Origin: Candidatus Poribacteria bacterium
GTDB taxonomy: Bacteria; Poribacteria; WGA-4E; WGA-3G
Reading direction: 5' to 3'
DNA: 64,000 nucleotides
Assembly (NCBI GenBank): GCA_022823085.1
Contig: JAJDXV010000141.1
Location: 1-64,000 of the forward strand
Position 1 is the stretch's first letter; the number at the start of each line of letters is the position of its first letter. Shown here in pieces: positions 16,063 through 25,601 of the stretch. A program made the translations under genes and the position numbers. The notes under the pieces are model-generated. The model had not been told where the DNA came from. It worked only from the letters and a program-made list of their open reading frames with translations, and searched no databases.

Positions 16063-18351
16063 CTCATGAAAATGCTCACTAATCTTTTAGGACGAAGCTC
16101 GCAGGTTTCGTATATCACACTCATCGGCATTCTCTGTCTTCCGTGTCTCGCGTTTGCGATTGAACCGATCGGTACGATTGGGCAGCCGCTTCCGGAACAG
16201 CACGCGTTCCTGTCCAACGATACGATTTTACGTGTTGTTCCGACGCACATTCAGGTTGTTGATTTGCACACCGGAACCGTAATTGATGAATTCGGTGAGC
16301 GGACGTACGCCAGCAATGTGGTGTTTAGTCCGACTGGATCGCATTTAGCGATTCTCAACTACACTGCCAGCTCAAAGGTAACGACCCTCCACATCTGGGA
16401 TGTCGATGCCCGCGAGCAAGTATCGGCGTGGTCGGTTGCCGCTCGCCTGAATGATGTCGCTGCATTTAGCGCGAAAGCACCGCTGTTCGCCGCTGCCTTT
16501 GCGGATAAAATTTATCTGTGGAACTGGCAGACCCGCAAGTTCGTTGGACAGATGATGACAGAAGCGCACTCGCGCACCTACGCTATGATTTTTAGCGCGG
16601 ACGATCGCCACCTCATCACAACTTCAAGAGATATAACCTCAAGAGAAACGCTTGCGTTGTGGAACGTTGAAACCGGTCGCCTGGAAGCATATTTCGATGG
16701 ACATAAGGTTGACGAAGTTGAGAAGATCGTTATGAGTCCAGACGGTACGCGTATTGCAACATTTGAAAGGGATTGGAATGGCATATTCGTTTGGGATATA
16801 GAGACACGACAACTCTTATGGCGGGACCGAAGCGGCACTGGAAGGGTTTCAGATGTGGTATTTAGCCCAGACAGTCAACGTCTCTACGTTGCAACTCGGA
16901 CAGGGACACTCCACTCGTCGGGGTCTGCGCCGTGGGAAGGCTGGGACGACCAGATTCGCGTCTGGGATGTCGAATCTGGGCAACAAATGAATGCATTTGG
17001 TAGCGAATTCCGTTTCTTGGAGAAGATAACCGTCTCCCCAGATGATAAAACCGCGCTCCTTCATTACCGAGATGCTGTTGTACACTGGGATATGAAAGCG
17101 AAACGATCCGTGCGGGTGTGGGCGGATTTCATCTACGGTTGGAATGACGCGCTGAGTGCTAACGGCAAAACTTTCGTTTCCGCCTCCCGATATTTTATTA
17201 AGACATGGGACATTCCATCACGGCAGATGCGGCACCTCATCCCTGCTGAGGATAGGCTATTTCGGGAACTCGCCATCTCTTCCGATGGACAAAAACTCGC
17301 TATTGGTCGTGACCCCTGGATTGAGGTCTACAACCTCCAGACGGGCAAAATCGAGGTCCAATTTCCCTACTATTACGGATATTCCGACATCGCCCTTAGC
17401 CCATCTGGACGGTGGGTCGCAGCACGCGCCGGCGGATCCTTTCATCTTTTTGATGTCGAAAACCCAGAAACGATCCAGCAGCTTTCTTCAAAAGACGGTC
17501 CAGATGTTGATATTGGTTCATTGTTTACGTTTAGTCAAAACGACGAATATTTGGCAACCACCACTCACACTGACGATAATCAGCAATATTGGATTCTGTT
17601 GTGGAAACGTAAAGGAGATGCCTTCAACTTTCAATATTCATGGCATGTGCCAGAACTCTATAACCATTCAAGGCTGGCTTTTATGTCTGACGCGGACGGT
17701 TCGGTTGTACTATCCGTGCCCAACCGCGCCCAAGACACACAAATCTGGCGACTCCTGCCAGACAGTCCGCAGCTCGTCACAACGCTGCCTGTCGGACCGC
17801 CTGCGCGCTTTAGCGCAGACAGTCGCTATCTTTTTGCCGATCGAGATGACACCCTCCAAGTCTGGGATTGGCAGGCAGAAGCCCCGATCGCGTGTACCTC
17901 GATTTCAGGCTATTTTGATATGAGTCGAGATGGGTCTATTCTCGTTTCGTACGCCGAGACAGGACAAATTCAGATATGGGATGGAAACGCACTCCTCTCT
18001 CCGCAGCCTGCTACGGTTGAACCTTGCGGTAAGCAGCTCGTGATATTCGGAGACGTAAAGCGGAACCAACTCCTACAAAACTTCCCGAACCCTTTCAATC
18101 CAGAAACATGGATTCCGTTCCGCCTCACAGATGCGCGTCATGTCACGGTTCACATTTATAGTCCTACGGGTCAGTTGGTGCGTCGTCTATCGCCGGGTAT
18201 AATGCCCGCAGGCGACTATTCCTCACAATCCGAAGCGATTCACTGGGATGGACGCAATCAGATTGGCGAACCTGTGAGTAGTGGTATCTATCTCTACACA
18301 ATTAACGCAGGCGATTTCTCGGCAACCCGTAAAATGCTCATCAGGAAATGA
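16063..18351 (+). CDS. Secreted WD40-repeat protein with FlgD-like C-terminal domain (tandem paralogue)
   Basis: Near-identical EPIGTIGQPLPEQHAFLSNDTILRVVPTHIQVVDLHTGTVIDEFGERT and C-terminus to 13099-15387; ORF listed from 16018. Confidence 0.88.
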   Translation, partial: LMKMLTNLLGRSSQVSYITLIGILCLPCLAFAIEPIGTIGQPLPEQHAFLSNDTILRVVPTHIQVVDLHTGTVIDEFGERTYASNVVFSPTGSHLAILNYTASSKVTTLHIWDVDAREQVSAWSVAARLNDVAAFSAKAPLFAAAFADKIYLWNWQTRKFVGQMMTEAHSRTYAMIFSADDRHLITTSRDITSRETLALWNVETGRLEAYFDGHKVDEVEKIVMSPDGTRIATFERDWNGIFVWDIETRQLLWRDRSGTGRVSDVVFSPDSQRLYVATRTGTLHSSGSAPWEGWDDQIRVWDVESGQQMNAFGSEFRFLEKITVSPDDKTALLHYRDAVVHWDMKAKRSVRVWADFIYGWNDALSANGKTFVSASRYFIKTWDIPSRQMRHLIPAEDRLFRELAISSDGQKLAIGRDPWIEVYNLQTGKIEVQFPYYYGYSDIALSPSGRWVAARAGGSFHLFDVENPETIQQLSSKDGPDVDIGSLFTFSQNDEYLATTTHTDDNQQYWILLWKRKGDAFNFQYSWHVPELYNHSRLAFMSDADGSVVLSVPNRAQDTQIWRLLPDSPQLVTTLPVGPPARFSADSRYLFADRDDTLQVWDWQAEAPIACTSISGYFDMSRDGSILVSYAETGQIQIWDGNALLSPQPATVEPCGKQLVIFGDVKRNQLLQNFPNPFNPETWIPFRLTDARHVTVHIYSPTGQLVRRLSPGIMPAGDYSSQSEAIHWDGRNQIGEPVSSGIYLYTINAGDFSATRKMLIRK

Positions 18352-18488
18352 GACGGTTTGATGGCGGCACAAACTTGAACATGTTCAGTTAATTCGTCCT
18401 TACGGAGGCGCGCAACCGAGCCAGTCTTTGTAAGTATCACTCGCGTTCAGTCCCTTCAATTTTTTGTTGCAATCAGATAGATTGTTTG

Positions 18489-18530
18489 TTATAATGTTTT
18501 ATAATGATTAATCATTATAAAACATTATAA
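18489..18530. promoter_or_regulatory. 42-bp perfect palindrome with four TATAATG half-sites
   Basis: TTATAATGTTTTATAATGATTAATCATTATAAAACATTATAA equals its own reverse complement; ends 12 bp before the ATG at 18543. Confidence 0.9.
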
Positions 18531-18542
18531 GGAGCTTCCACT

Positions 18543-20864
18543 ATGAACACCAAACCCGAGTATCTTACAATTAAGGATGCCGCTGAATTATTAGGTGTAA
18601 CCCCAACAACTCTTCGCAATTGGGACAAATCGAAAAAACTTGTTGCTCATCGTAACCCTGTAAACGGCTACCGATTATATGCTGTTGAAGATGTCACGAA
18701 AATCTTGCGCGATAAAGGCGGAAATGATCAGGCATATAGATCGAATGTTCTTTCTAATCAAACGGACGCCCAAATCTTTTTGTTTCCAGATTTATTTTCT
18801 CAATCAGAGTCAAAACAGGACGCTCGGACACTCAGGTTGTTAGTGCGACAAATGAGCAAAGCTTTTCGTGATTCAATGGGGGGAGGGTTGCTTGAACGTT
18901 TTGAAGAAATATCAAAGATACTATACTGCAAACTCTATGACGAACGGCAATGCAGAACCAACGATAACTACACGAAGCAGTTCTATTTTTCATTTGATAC
19001 CCCTGTAAATGAAACCTACCAAAGAATAGCGACACTTTATGAAAAGGCTATAAGTCTTTTACCCAATATTTTCACAAATTCTCAGCGTCAACTCAGTAAT
19101 GACCAAAAAGCAATCGTCCGAATTGTTGAACTTCTGCATCCGGTCAGTTTGAGCAATATCCGTGCTGATATAAAAGGCACAGTATACGAAGAGCTAGTTC
19201 GGAATACATTCGAGAAGTCAGATAACCAACAGTTTTTTACACCACGTCAAGTCGCGGAGTTTATGGTGCGTTTCACGAATCCTCAATTGGATCAAACTTT
19301 ATGTGATCCTGCTTGTGGTAGTGGTGGCTTTCTAATAGAAGCTTCAAAGCACATTGGACGTGTTTTATTCTCACAAGGAGCGGAAGAATTTTCGGCAAAC
19401 CGCCTTGCTCAGTATCTATCAAATCATATTATCGGTTTAGAGATTGACAGACGAATGGCGTGGGTTGCACAAATGAATCTCATTATGCACGGTGCCGGAG
19501 ATGGTAACATTCATCACTTAGATGGCAACGGTTCACTCGGTTTTTCAGACAATCTGAATCGTCTTGTTAAGCCAAATGCGTTAGATATTATTTTAACGAA
19601 TCCACCATTCGGCAGCGATCTCTCAGATAAAGCGGATCTCTCCAGATATCAATTGGGTGAAGGGAAGACCTCTCGACGTAGAGGAATCCTCTTTATTGAA
19701 CAGTGCATACGTTGGTTGAAACCGGGTGGGCGTTTAGGAATTATTATTGAAGACAGTGTATTAAACGGAGCATCCAATGAAGATGTACGCCGATTTGTTT
19801 TACAACATTGTGTTGTAGAAGCAGTGATTAGCTTGCCCAATGTTACATTCATGCCGTATTCAAGTTCCAAAACATCAATACTTTTTTTGCGGAAGAAAAA
19901 CGACAATCGAGAAGCCCAACCGCACATTTTTATGGCAACCGTGGAACAAATAGGACGAAAACAAAACGGCGATCCGCTCTATATTGAACAACGAGGCAAG
20001 GACGGTTCCCGTGAACTCCTGAGTGAATTACCAGATGTTGTCAACGCTTGGCAAACTTACACGATAAGTGGTGTTCAATCAATAACCCACTTATCCCCGA
20101 AAATATTTGTATGTCCCGCTGAAAGATTTGGAGAGGGTGTTGGGGAACGACTTGACGTTCAATTTCACCATCCTTCTCGGGCAACCGCCGAAAGCACGTT
20201 AAACCGTTCAATCTATCCAACCCCTAAACTCGCGGAACTGATTGTTGTACGTAATAGAATGGTCATACCGTCAACACAGGACCCTGATGAGATTTGGCAA
20301 TATATAGGATTAGCAAACATCGCTGCGGCAACGGGCGAATATAGTGTATCCAATATTCTTGGCCGCCAACTTAAGAGTGGTGTTCGCCATTTTCAGCCCC
20401 GAGACCTTCTTTTTTCAAAACTACGCCCCGAACTCCGTAAATGCGTTTTAGTTCGGGATGATGAAGATGATGGCTATGCCTCATCGGAGTGTCTTGTTTT
20501 TCGCACATTAGAAGACGCTTTCGATGACCCTCTACTAAAAGATATAGCCTCAAAGAAAAAATCACTACAGCAATATCAGGTCGATAGAGAGTATCTATCA
20601 TTCATACTTCGTAGTGATATTGTATTCGGGCAACTGGTCTATCAAATTACAGGTAGCGGACGCCCAAGAGTTAACCAATCTGCGATACTTGGATTAAGAA
20701 TTCCATTGCCTCCGTTACCCGTACAACTCGAAATTGTTGCCGCGTACAAAATGGCTTGGAAACATCATCTTGAGTGTCGAACCCGGAGCGAAACTGCACT
20801 ACGAGAAGGACAAGAAGCCTTAGAAGCAGCGTATCACAAAGCAAACGATAGACTTTGCCCCTGA
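18543..20864 (+). CDS. MerR-like HTH + N6-adenine methylase (HsdM-type) + HsdS-like recognition domain fusion
   Basis: LTIKDAAELLGVTPTTLRNWDKSKKL; FTPRQVAEFMV...CDPACGSGGFLIEA; ILTNPPFGSDL; IPLPPLPVQLEIV. Confidence 0.88.
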   Translation: MNTKPEYLTIKDAAELLGVTPTTLRNWDKSKKLVAHRNPVNGYRLYAVEDVTKILRDKGGNDQAYRSNVLSNQTDAQIFLFPDLFSQSESKQDARTLRLLVRQMSKAFRDSMGGGLLERFEEISKILYCKLYDERQCRTNDNYTKQFYFSFDTPVNETYQRIATLYEKAISLLPNIFTNSQRQLSNDQKAIVRIVELLHPVSLSNIRADIKGTVYEELVRNTFEKSDNQQFFTPRQVAEFMVRFTNPQLDQTLCDPACGSGGFLIEASKHIGRVLFSQGAEEFSANRLAQYLSNHIIGLEIDRRMAWVAQMNLIMHGAGDGNIHHLDGNGSLGFSDNLNRLVKPNALDIILTNPPFGSDLSDKADLSRYQLGEGKTSRRRGILFIEQCIRWLKPGGRLGIIIEDSVLNGASNEDVRRFVLQHCVVEAVISLPNVTFMPYSSSKTSILFLRKKNDNREAQPHIFMATVEQIGRKQNGDPLYIEQRGKDGSRELLSELPDVVNAWQTYTISGVQSITHLSPKIFVCPAERFGEGVGERLDVQFHHPSRATAESTLNRSIYPTPKLAELIVVRNRMVIPSTQDPDEIWQYIGLANIAAATGEYSVSNILGRQLKSGVRHFQPRDLLFSKLRPELRKCVLVRDDEDDGYASSECLVFRTLEDAFDDPLLKDIASKKKSLQQYQVDREYLSFILRSDIVFGQLVYQITGSGRPRVNQSAILGLRIPLPPLPVQLEIVAAYKMAWKHHLECRTRSETALREGQEALEAAYHKANDRLCP

Positions 20865-20901
20865 TGTAGGAAATTATGTAGAATCCTTGAAGATTTCGTA
20901 A

Positions 20902-21345
20902 CTAATTTTCATCGTCTTTATTATCTAAACGATTCCTCGGCGAATGTTCATCAATTTTTTCAAGGAAATCCTCGAAAAGGCGTACTGTATTACTTAGGTT
21001 TTCAGCCTTTCGTCTTGTGCTATGAACAATACGCCAAAGTTTTCCATAGTTACCTGGATCAGGCACAAATTCCTTTTTTCTCTCGCTGTAGACGAGTACT
21101 TTCTCTCCTTCAATCTTTCCGTTTGTTATTTCTAATCGTACATCTCGTTCTCTGGCTATTTCAGCCGCTGGTAGAATTACACCAGCAAAAATGTAAGGAA
21201 ATTCGCCAATAATTCTTCCATCTTTTCCTAAGTCTGTCCATCTCCAACCAATTAACAGAAGCATATCTTTGTCAGGATCAATTGATATTGTTGGTGTGCT
21301 GAAACGTGCAGCTTGCTCATCTGATTCAGCATCAACAGCTTTCAT
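20902..21345 (-). CDS. Hypothetical protein beside the methylase; possibly 5'-truncated restriction endonuclease
   Basis: Convergent to the methylase; in-frame open sequence upstream of the annotated ATG (...NCFQKINQIRIE-MKAVDAE). Confidence 0.35.
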   Translation of the reverse strand: MKAVDAESDEQAARFSTPTISIDPDKDMLLLIGWRWTDLGKDGRIIGEFPYIFAGVILPAAEIARERDVRLEITNGKIEGEKVLVYSERKKEFVPDPGNYGKLWRIVHSTRRKAENLSNTVRLFEDFLEKIDEHSPRNRLDNKDDEN

Positions 21346-21633
21346 CTCAATTCTAATCTGATTTATTTTCTGAAAGCAGTTCTGGTAATGTTAGCATAAA
21401 CAGCGTTATTTACTTTTTGCAGAAGTCAGTATCTCGGCACTTTTTTGAATCGCTTTGATTTCTGGTATAGAATATACGTATCATTATAATACCATCTGTG
21501 GTATTTGAAAGCAAATAAATCGTTTAGGTGCGGTTTCAAACTTACCTACTTTTTTCTTGCGTTCCGACTTTAATATTGTTATGATAGGTGCAAACGCAAG
21601 CACATATCTTTTTGGCAAACTTTGGAGACACGC

Positions 21634-21684
21634 ATGGACAACTACCGTATTGCGATTATCGGCTTAGGCACCGATCCCCCATGA
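21634..21684 (+). pseudogene. Rossmann-fold oxidoreductase N-terminal remnant
   Basis: MDNYRIAIIGLGTDPP*; beginning of a Gfo/Idh-type NAD-binding motif followed by a stop. Confidence 0.45.
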
Positions 21685-21702
21685 AATAAAACAGGAGTGA
21701 TT

Positions 21703-22383
21703 ATGCAACGTTTGGATATTCTTCACCCGTCAATTGACGACTACTTACTTGACATTATTCCTGAACGCGACGAAGTGCTTACGGAGATGGAAGCACACGC
21801 CCGAGAAAACCGGTTCCCGATTGTCGGACCGCTCGTCGGACGCGTCTTACATCAACTGGTGCTACTAACAAATCCGACACGGATTTTCGAGATGGGATCA
21901 GGCTTCGGTTACTCAGCGTATTGGATGGCGAAGGCACTCCAAAAACCGGAAGCCTCTATCATTTGTACCGACGGTTCGCAGGAGAACGCCGATCGCGCAG
22001 CGGGTTACCTTGCACGCGGCGGTATTGCAGATCGCATCGATTATCGTGTCGGTAATGCGCTTGAAATCATCGACGAAACCGAAGGCGAGTTCGACATCAT
22101 CTACAACGACATCGACAAAGATGGGTATCCCGAAGCGTTTCAGAAGGCGATTCCGAGAATTAGGAGTGGTGGGTTGTTTATCACGGATAACATGATCTGG
22201 GGTGGGCGCGTCGTAACACAGGAACCCGGCAGTCCGCCAGAAGGACTCGATGAGCGGGAGCAGTGGTTCCACGCTGCCACACTCGGTGTCAGAGAGTTGA
22301 CACGACTCCTCTACAGTTCGCCGGATGTTTTCACAACGATTATTCCGCTCCGCGATGGGGTCTCGGTTGCAGTCAAACGTTGA
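21703..22383 (+). CDS. O-methyltransferase (SAM-dependent)
   Basis: IFEMGSGFGYSAYWMAKAL...YNDIDKDGYPEAF...GGLFITDNMIWGGRV. Confidence 0.9.
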   Translation: MQRLDILHPSIDDYLLDIIPERDEVLTEMEAHARENRFPIVGPLVGRVLHQLVLLTNPTRIFEMGSGFGYSAYWMAKALQKPEASIICTDGSQENADRAAGYLARGGIADRIDYRVGNALEIIDETEGEFDIIYNDIDKDGYPEAFQKAIPRIRSGGLFITDNMIWGGRVVTQEPGSPPEGLDEREQWFHAATLGVRELTRLLYSSPDVFTTIIPLRDGVSVAVKR

Positions 22384-22395
22384 AGTCGTCTGGTA

Positions 22396-22740
22396 CTATT
22401 GTGCGTTATCGGTGCTCTGATCAGCGGTTTCAGACGGTTTTGTGTCCTCGGCAATCATCTCACCCAGCTCAGATCTCAAGTCTTGGATTTGAGAAATTTT
22501 TTCGGCTATCTTATCGAACATTTCCTGCTTAGATTTGACTCCTTCTCCGATGAGGAACGCCGTTGCTTCGGAACGACTGTTAAATTGCCCCGATGCCACG
22601 AGTTCGTCAATCCGACTGAGATTCTCCTCATCAACCCTGACCATAACGACATTATTCCTTCTTCTCTGACCTCTTGCGTGTCGGGGTCCGCGTCTCTCAC
22701 GCGGTCTTCTGCCTTGTTGTTTTGGACCAAATTTTGGCAT
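22396..22740 (-). CDS. Ribbon-helix-helix-like DNA-binding protein with basic N-terminus
   Basis: VVMVRVDEENLSRIDELVASGQFNSRSEATAFLIGEGV. Confidence 0.65.
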   Translation of the reverse strand: MPKFGPKQQGRRPRERRGPRHARGQRRRNNVVMVRVDEENLSRIDELVASGQFNSRSEATAFLIGEGVKSKQEMFDKIAEKISQIQDLRSELGEMIAEDTKPSETADQSTDNAQ

Positions 22741-22846
22741 TTTTAAATCTCCTTTTCGCTAAAATACATTTAATTTAATTACATGTAATTATTATACACT
22801 ATTACACAGTGGGTTGTCAAATTAAATTTTCGATCTTTAGAAGATT

Positions 22847-22875
22847 GACATCTGCCGAAATTTAGCGTATAATGA
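22847..22875 (+). promoter_or_regulatory. Near-consensus sigma-70-type promoter
   Basis: TTGACA-17 nt-TATAAT; no obvious ORF follows immediately. Confidence 0.6.
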
Positions 22876-23034
22876 CGCAAGTTGCACTCTCGTAGCATAA
22901 CCTATGAAGGTTAGGGGAAGTCCGGTGCCCCTTCCCAGTAACGGGTAGGATTTCTTTTTAACCCCACCATTTACACAGACCCCCAACCACGCCTTTCGAT
23001 AATATTTTACATAAAAATTCTATTCTTTTGAAGA

Positions 23035-23070
23035 ATTATGTACGCTTTTAACTCCAAGTCGCGTCACTAT
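23035..23070 (+). promoter_or_regulatory. ECF-type promoter P1
   Basis: ATTATGTACGCTTTT...CGCGTCACTATAT; matches P2-P5. Confidence 0.65.
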
Positions 23071-23106
23071 ATACCAAATAAAGCACTTTCCACTTAGAGG
23101 TGTTTG

Positions 23107-24669
23107 ATGAGAAACGACAATACCGAACTGATTCGACGTATTCTTGAAGGTGATGAGGCTGCCTTTGCGTGTTTGGTTAAAAAGTACCAAAAGCGAGTGC
23201 ACGCGCTGGCATGGCGGAAAATAGGGGACTTCCACATCGCTGAAGACCTTACACAAGAGACATTCCTACAGGTCTATCGGAAACTGGCAACGCTGAAAGA
23301 TCCAAATCAGTTTCCCGGATGGCTTTATGTCATTACCAACCGTTGCTGCCTTGCATGGCTTCGTAAGAAACGGATTCAAACGCAATCTTTGGAGGACACA
23401 GACATAGCAATGGTAGAGAAACCATCCTATTCGAGACACGTCGCTACAGAGCAGGCGGAAAGTGCAGCGGAGACAAAACGCGAATTGGTTAAAAATTTAC
23501 TGGCGAAGTTAAAAGAGAGCGATCGGACTGTCATCACCCTCTACTACTTCGGTGAAATGACTTATGCAGAGATAGGTGAGTTTTTAGGTGTGTCGGCGGA
23601 TACAGTTCGGATACGCGTCCGTCGTGCGTTGCAACGCTTAAAGAAGCACGAACCCTTGATTCAAGAGGCGCTCGGCAGTTTCCAACTGTCTCCGACTTTA
23701 ACAGAGAACATCATGCGTGAAATTCCGCGTATCAAACCCTTACCACCTACTGGCGGAAAGCCGCCGGTTGTACCGTGGGCAATAGCGACTTCAACTGCTA
23801 TTCTCGTTATGATAATACTCGGAGCCAGCAACCAATACCTAACACGTTTCCAGCAGCCTTACAATTTTGATGCCACATCCGAAATGACAGTCGAGATTAT
23901 TGACACCCCGATTGTTCTTGATATGGCATCAAAGTTAGATGCGCGCAATCAGTTTGGAAACTCTGAGATACTCGGCAAACGTGATAGTAATGGTAAGGAA
24001 CTTGAGGATATTCTTGAATCACATTTTAATGCCATAGGCGGTCTGGCACGGCTCTCGAAGATTCGGAGCTTAAAACGTTCCGGTCCGGCACAACTCACAC
24101 AACTCGGTGGACAATCCGTGAATTTTTTACCGGGTACAGTCGAGACAGCAACAGTAATAGGAAAAAAATCTTACCTCAAACTCGACTTCGGGAAATACTT
24201 CAACGAGACAACTGCGTGGAACGGTGAAACAGCTTGGAAATCGAGGCTATCAGAAAATACAACAATTTTTTCAGAATTAGAGTCCCAACGCGCCAAAGGT
24301 GAAGCCTACACGGATCTGCTGCAGCCAATATATCAGCAACACGGCAGTGCTGCCTTCCAACAAGGTGAAGATGAGATATTCGAAAATAAGGAATGTTTCG
24401 TGATCCAAATTCGTGGTTCAGAGGACATATCCTACTACATCGACAAAACTTCCAATCTACTTGCTGGATTCAAAGCCCCCTACACCGACGCTAACTTCGG
24501 CAGTGGCACTGTAGTTCTTTACTACGCCGATTACACGGAATATGAAGGTATAATGTTATCCAATTCCCGCGAGGTTCGGATCGGGAACGGTGTATTAACG
24601 GTTAATTACACCTTTACAGAAACAGAGATTGATGTTGCATTGGACGAAGCGATTTTTGAGAAACCGTAA
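23107..24669 (+). CDS. ECF sigma factor with TM segment and LolA-like C-terminal domain
   Basis: IAEDLTQETFLQVYRKL, Sigma70 region 4 (MTYAEIGEFLGVSADTVRIRVRRALQRLKK), TM VVPWAIATSTAILVMIILG, then a domain homologous to 24747-25490. Confidence 0.88.
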   Translation: MRNDNTELIRRILEGDEAAFACLVKKYQKRVHALAWRKIGDFHIAEDLTQETFLQVYRKLATLKDPNQFPGWLYVITNRCCLAWLRKKRIQTQSLEDTDIAMVEKPSYSRHVATEQAESAAETKRELVKNLLAKLKESDRTVITLYYFGEMTYAEIGEFLGVSADTVRIRVRRALQRLKKHEPLIQEALGSFQLSPTLTENIMREIPRIKPLPPTGGKPPVVPWAIATSTAILVMIILGASNQYLTRFQQPYNFDATSEMTVEIIDTPIVLDMASKLDARNQFGNSEILGKRDSNGKELEDILESHFNAIGGLARLSKIRSLKRSGPAQLTQLGGQSVNFLPGTVETATVIGKKSYLKLDFGKYFNETTAWNGETAWKSRLSENTTIFSELESQRAKGEAYTDLLQPIYQQHGSAAFQQGEDEIFENKECFVIQIRGSEDISYYIDKTSNLLAGFKAPYTDANFGSGTVVLYYADYTEYEGIMLSNSREVRIGNGVLTVNYTFTETEIDVALDEAIFEKP

Positions 24670-24746
24670 CAACCGCAATATCAATTCCAAATTATCCGAT
24701 AGACATTTAATCAACTATTACAAAACCAAAACTGAGAGGTAAAATC

Positions 24747-25490
24747 ATGAAAATACTGCGTAAACTCACCATTGTTGCTTTCTTTGCAATAGGTATGTCT
24801 TACAATATCTCGGCTGATGTTGAAGATATTCTTAAGGGACACTTTGAGGCTATTGGTGGACTGGAGCGACTGTCACAGATTCGGACTGTGAAACGCTCTG
24901 GAGACACACACGTGACACATTTTGGTGGACAAGCGATGAACATGCCAGGGACGGTCGAAGCAGCAATAGTTATAGGAAAAAAATCGTATACCAAGATACA
25001 CTATGAATGGTACAGCGAAACTGCTGTCTGGAACGGCACAGAAGGTTGGAAATCCACTTTATACGATGGCACAGCAGAATTTTCAGCAATGGAACTCGAA
25101 ATTGCCAAACAGAGAGTCTATATCACACCGTTTCAGCTAAGCTACGAACAACACGGCAGCAAGGCATTTAAACAGCGCGAAGATGAGACGTTCCAAGACA
25201 AGGAATGCTTCGTGATTCAGATCATCGGTGTAGAAGGTGTAGAGGACACGTTCTATTACATCGACAAAACTTCCAATCTACTCGTTGGGATTAAGGCACC
25301 GAACACCGATCCTACTTTCAATAGTAATACTGTGATGATTCAGTTGGGTGATTATACCGAATACAACGGTGTGGTGCTCCCGAATTCTCGGCAAGTGTCC
25401 ATTGGTGAAAATGAATTAAATGCCAATTATACTTATACAAAAACCGAGATTGATGTTACACTGGACGAAGCGATTTTTGAAAAACCCTAA
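24747..25490 (+). CDS. Secreted LolA-like lipoprotein-sorting-type protein
   Basis: Signal peptide; GHFEAIGGLERLSQIRTVKRSG...FYYIDKTSNLLVGIKAP paralogous to the ECF1 C-terminus. Confidence 0.7.
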   Translation: MKILRKLTIVAFFAIGMSYNISADVEDILKGHFEAIGGLERLSQIRTVKRSGDTHVTHFGGQAMNMPGTVEAAIVIGKKSYTKIHYEWYSETAVWNGTEGWKSTLYDGTAEFSAMELEIAKQRVYITPFQLSYEQHGSKAFKQREDETFQDKECFVIQIIGVEGVEDTFYYIDKTSNLLVGIKAPNTDPTFNSNTVMIQLGDYTEYNGVVLPNSRQVSIGENELNANYTYTKTEIDVTLDEAIFEKP

Positions 25491-25601
25491 CAGATGTATC
25501 AGTAAAAAAAAGAAATTATTGGAAGGCGGATACCTTCTCGTTTCCACTTCTTTGCTGGCGAGGTTTCTAACCTCGCCATATTTTTCTTAAAAGATATAAT
25601 T

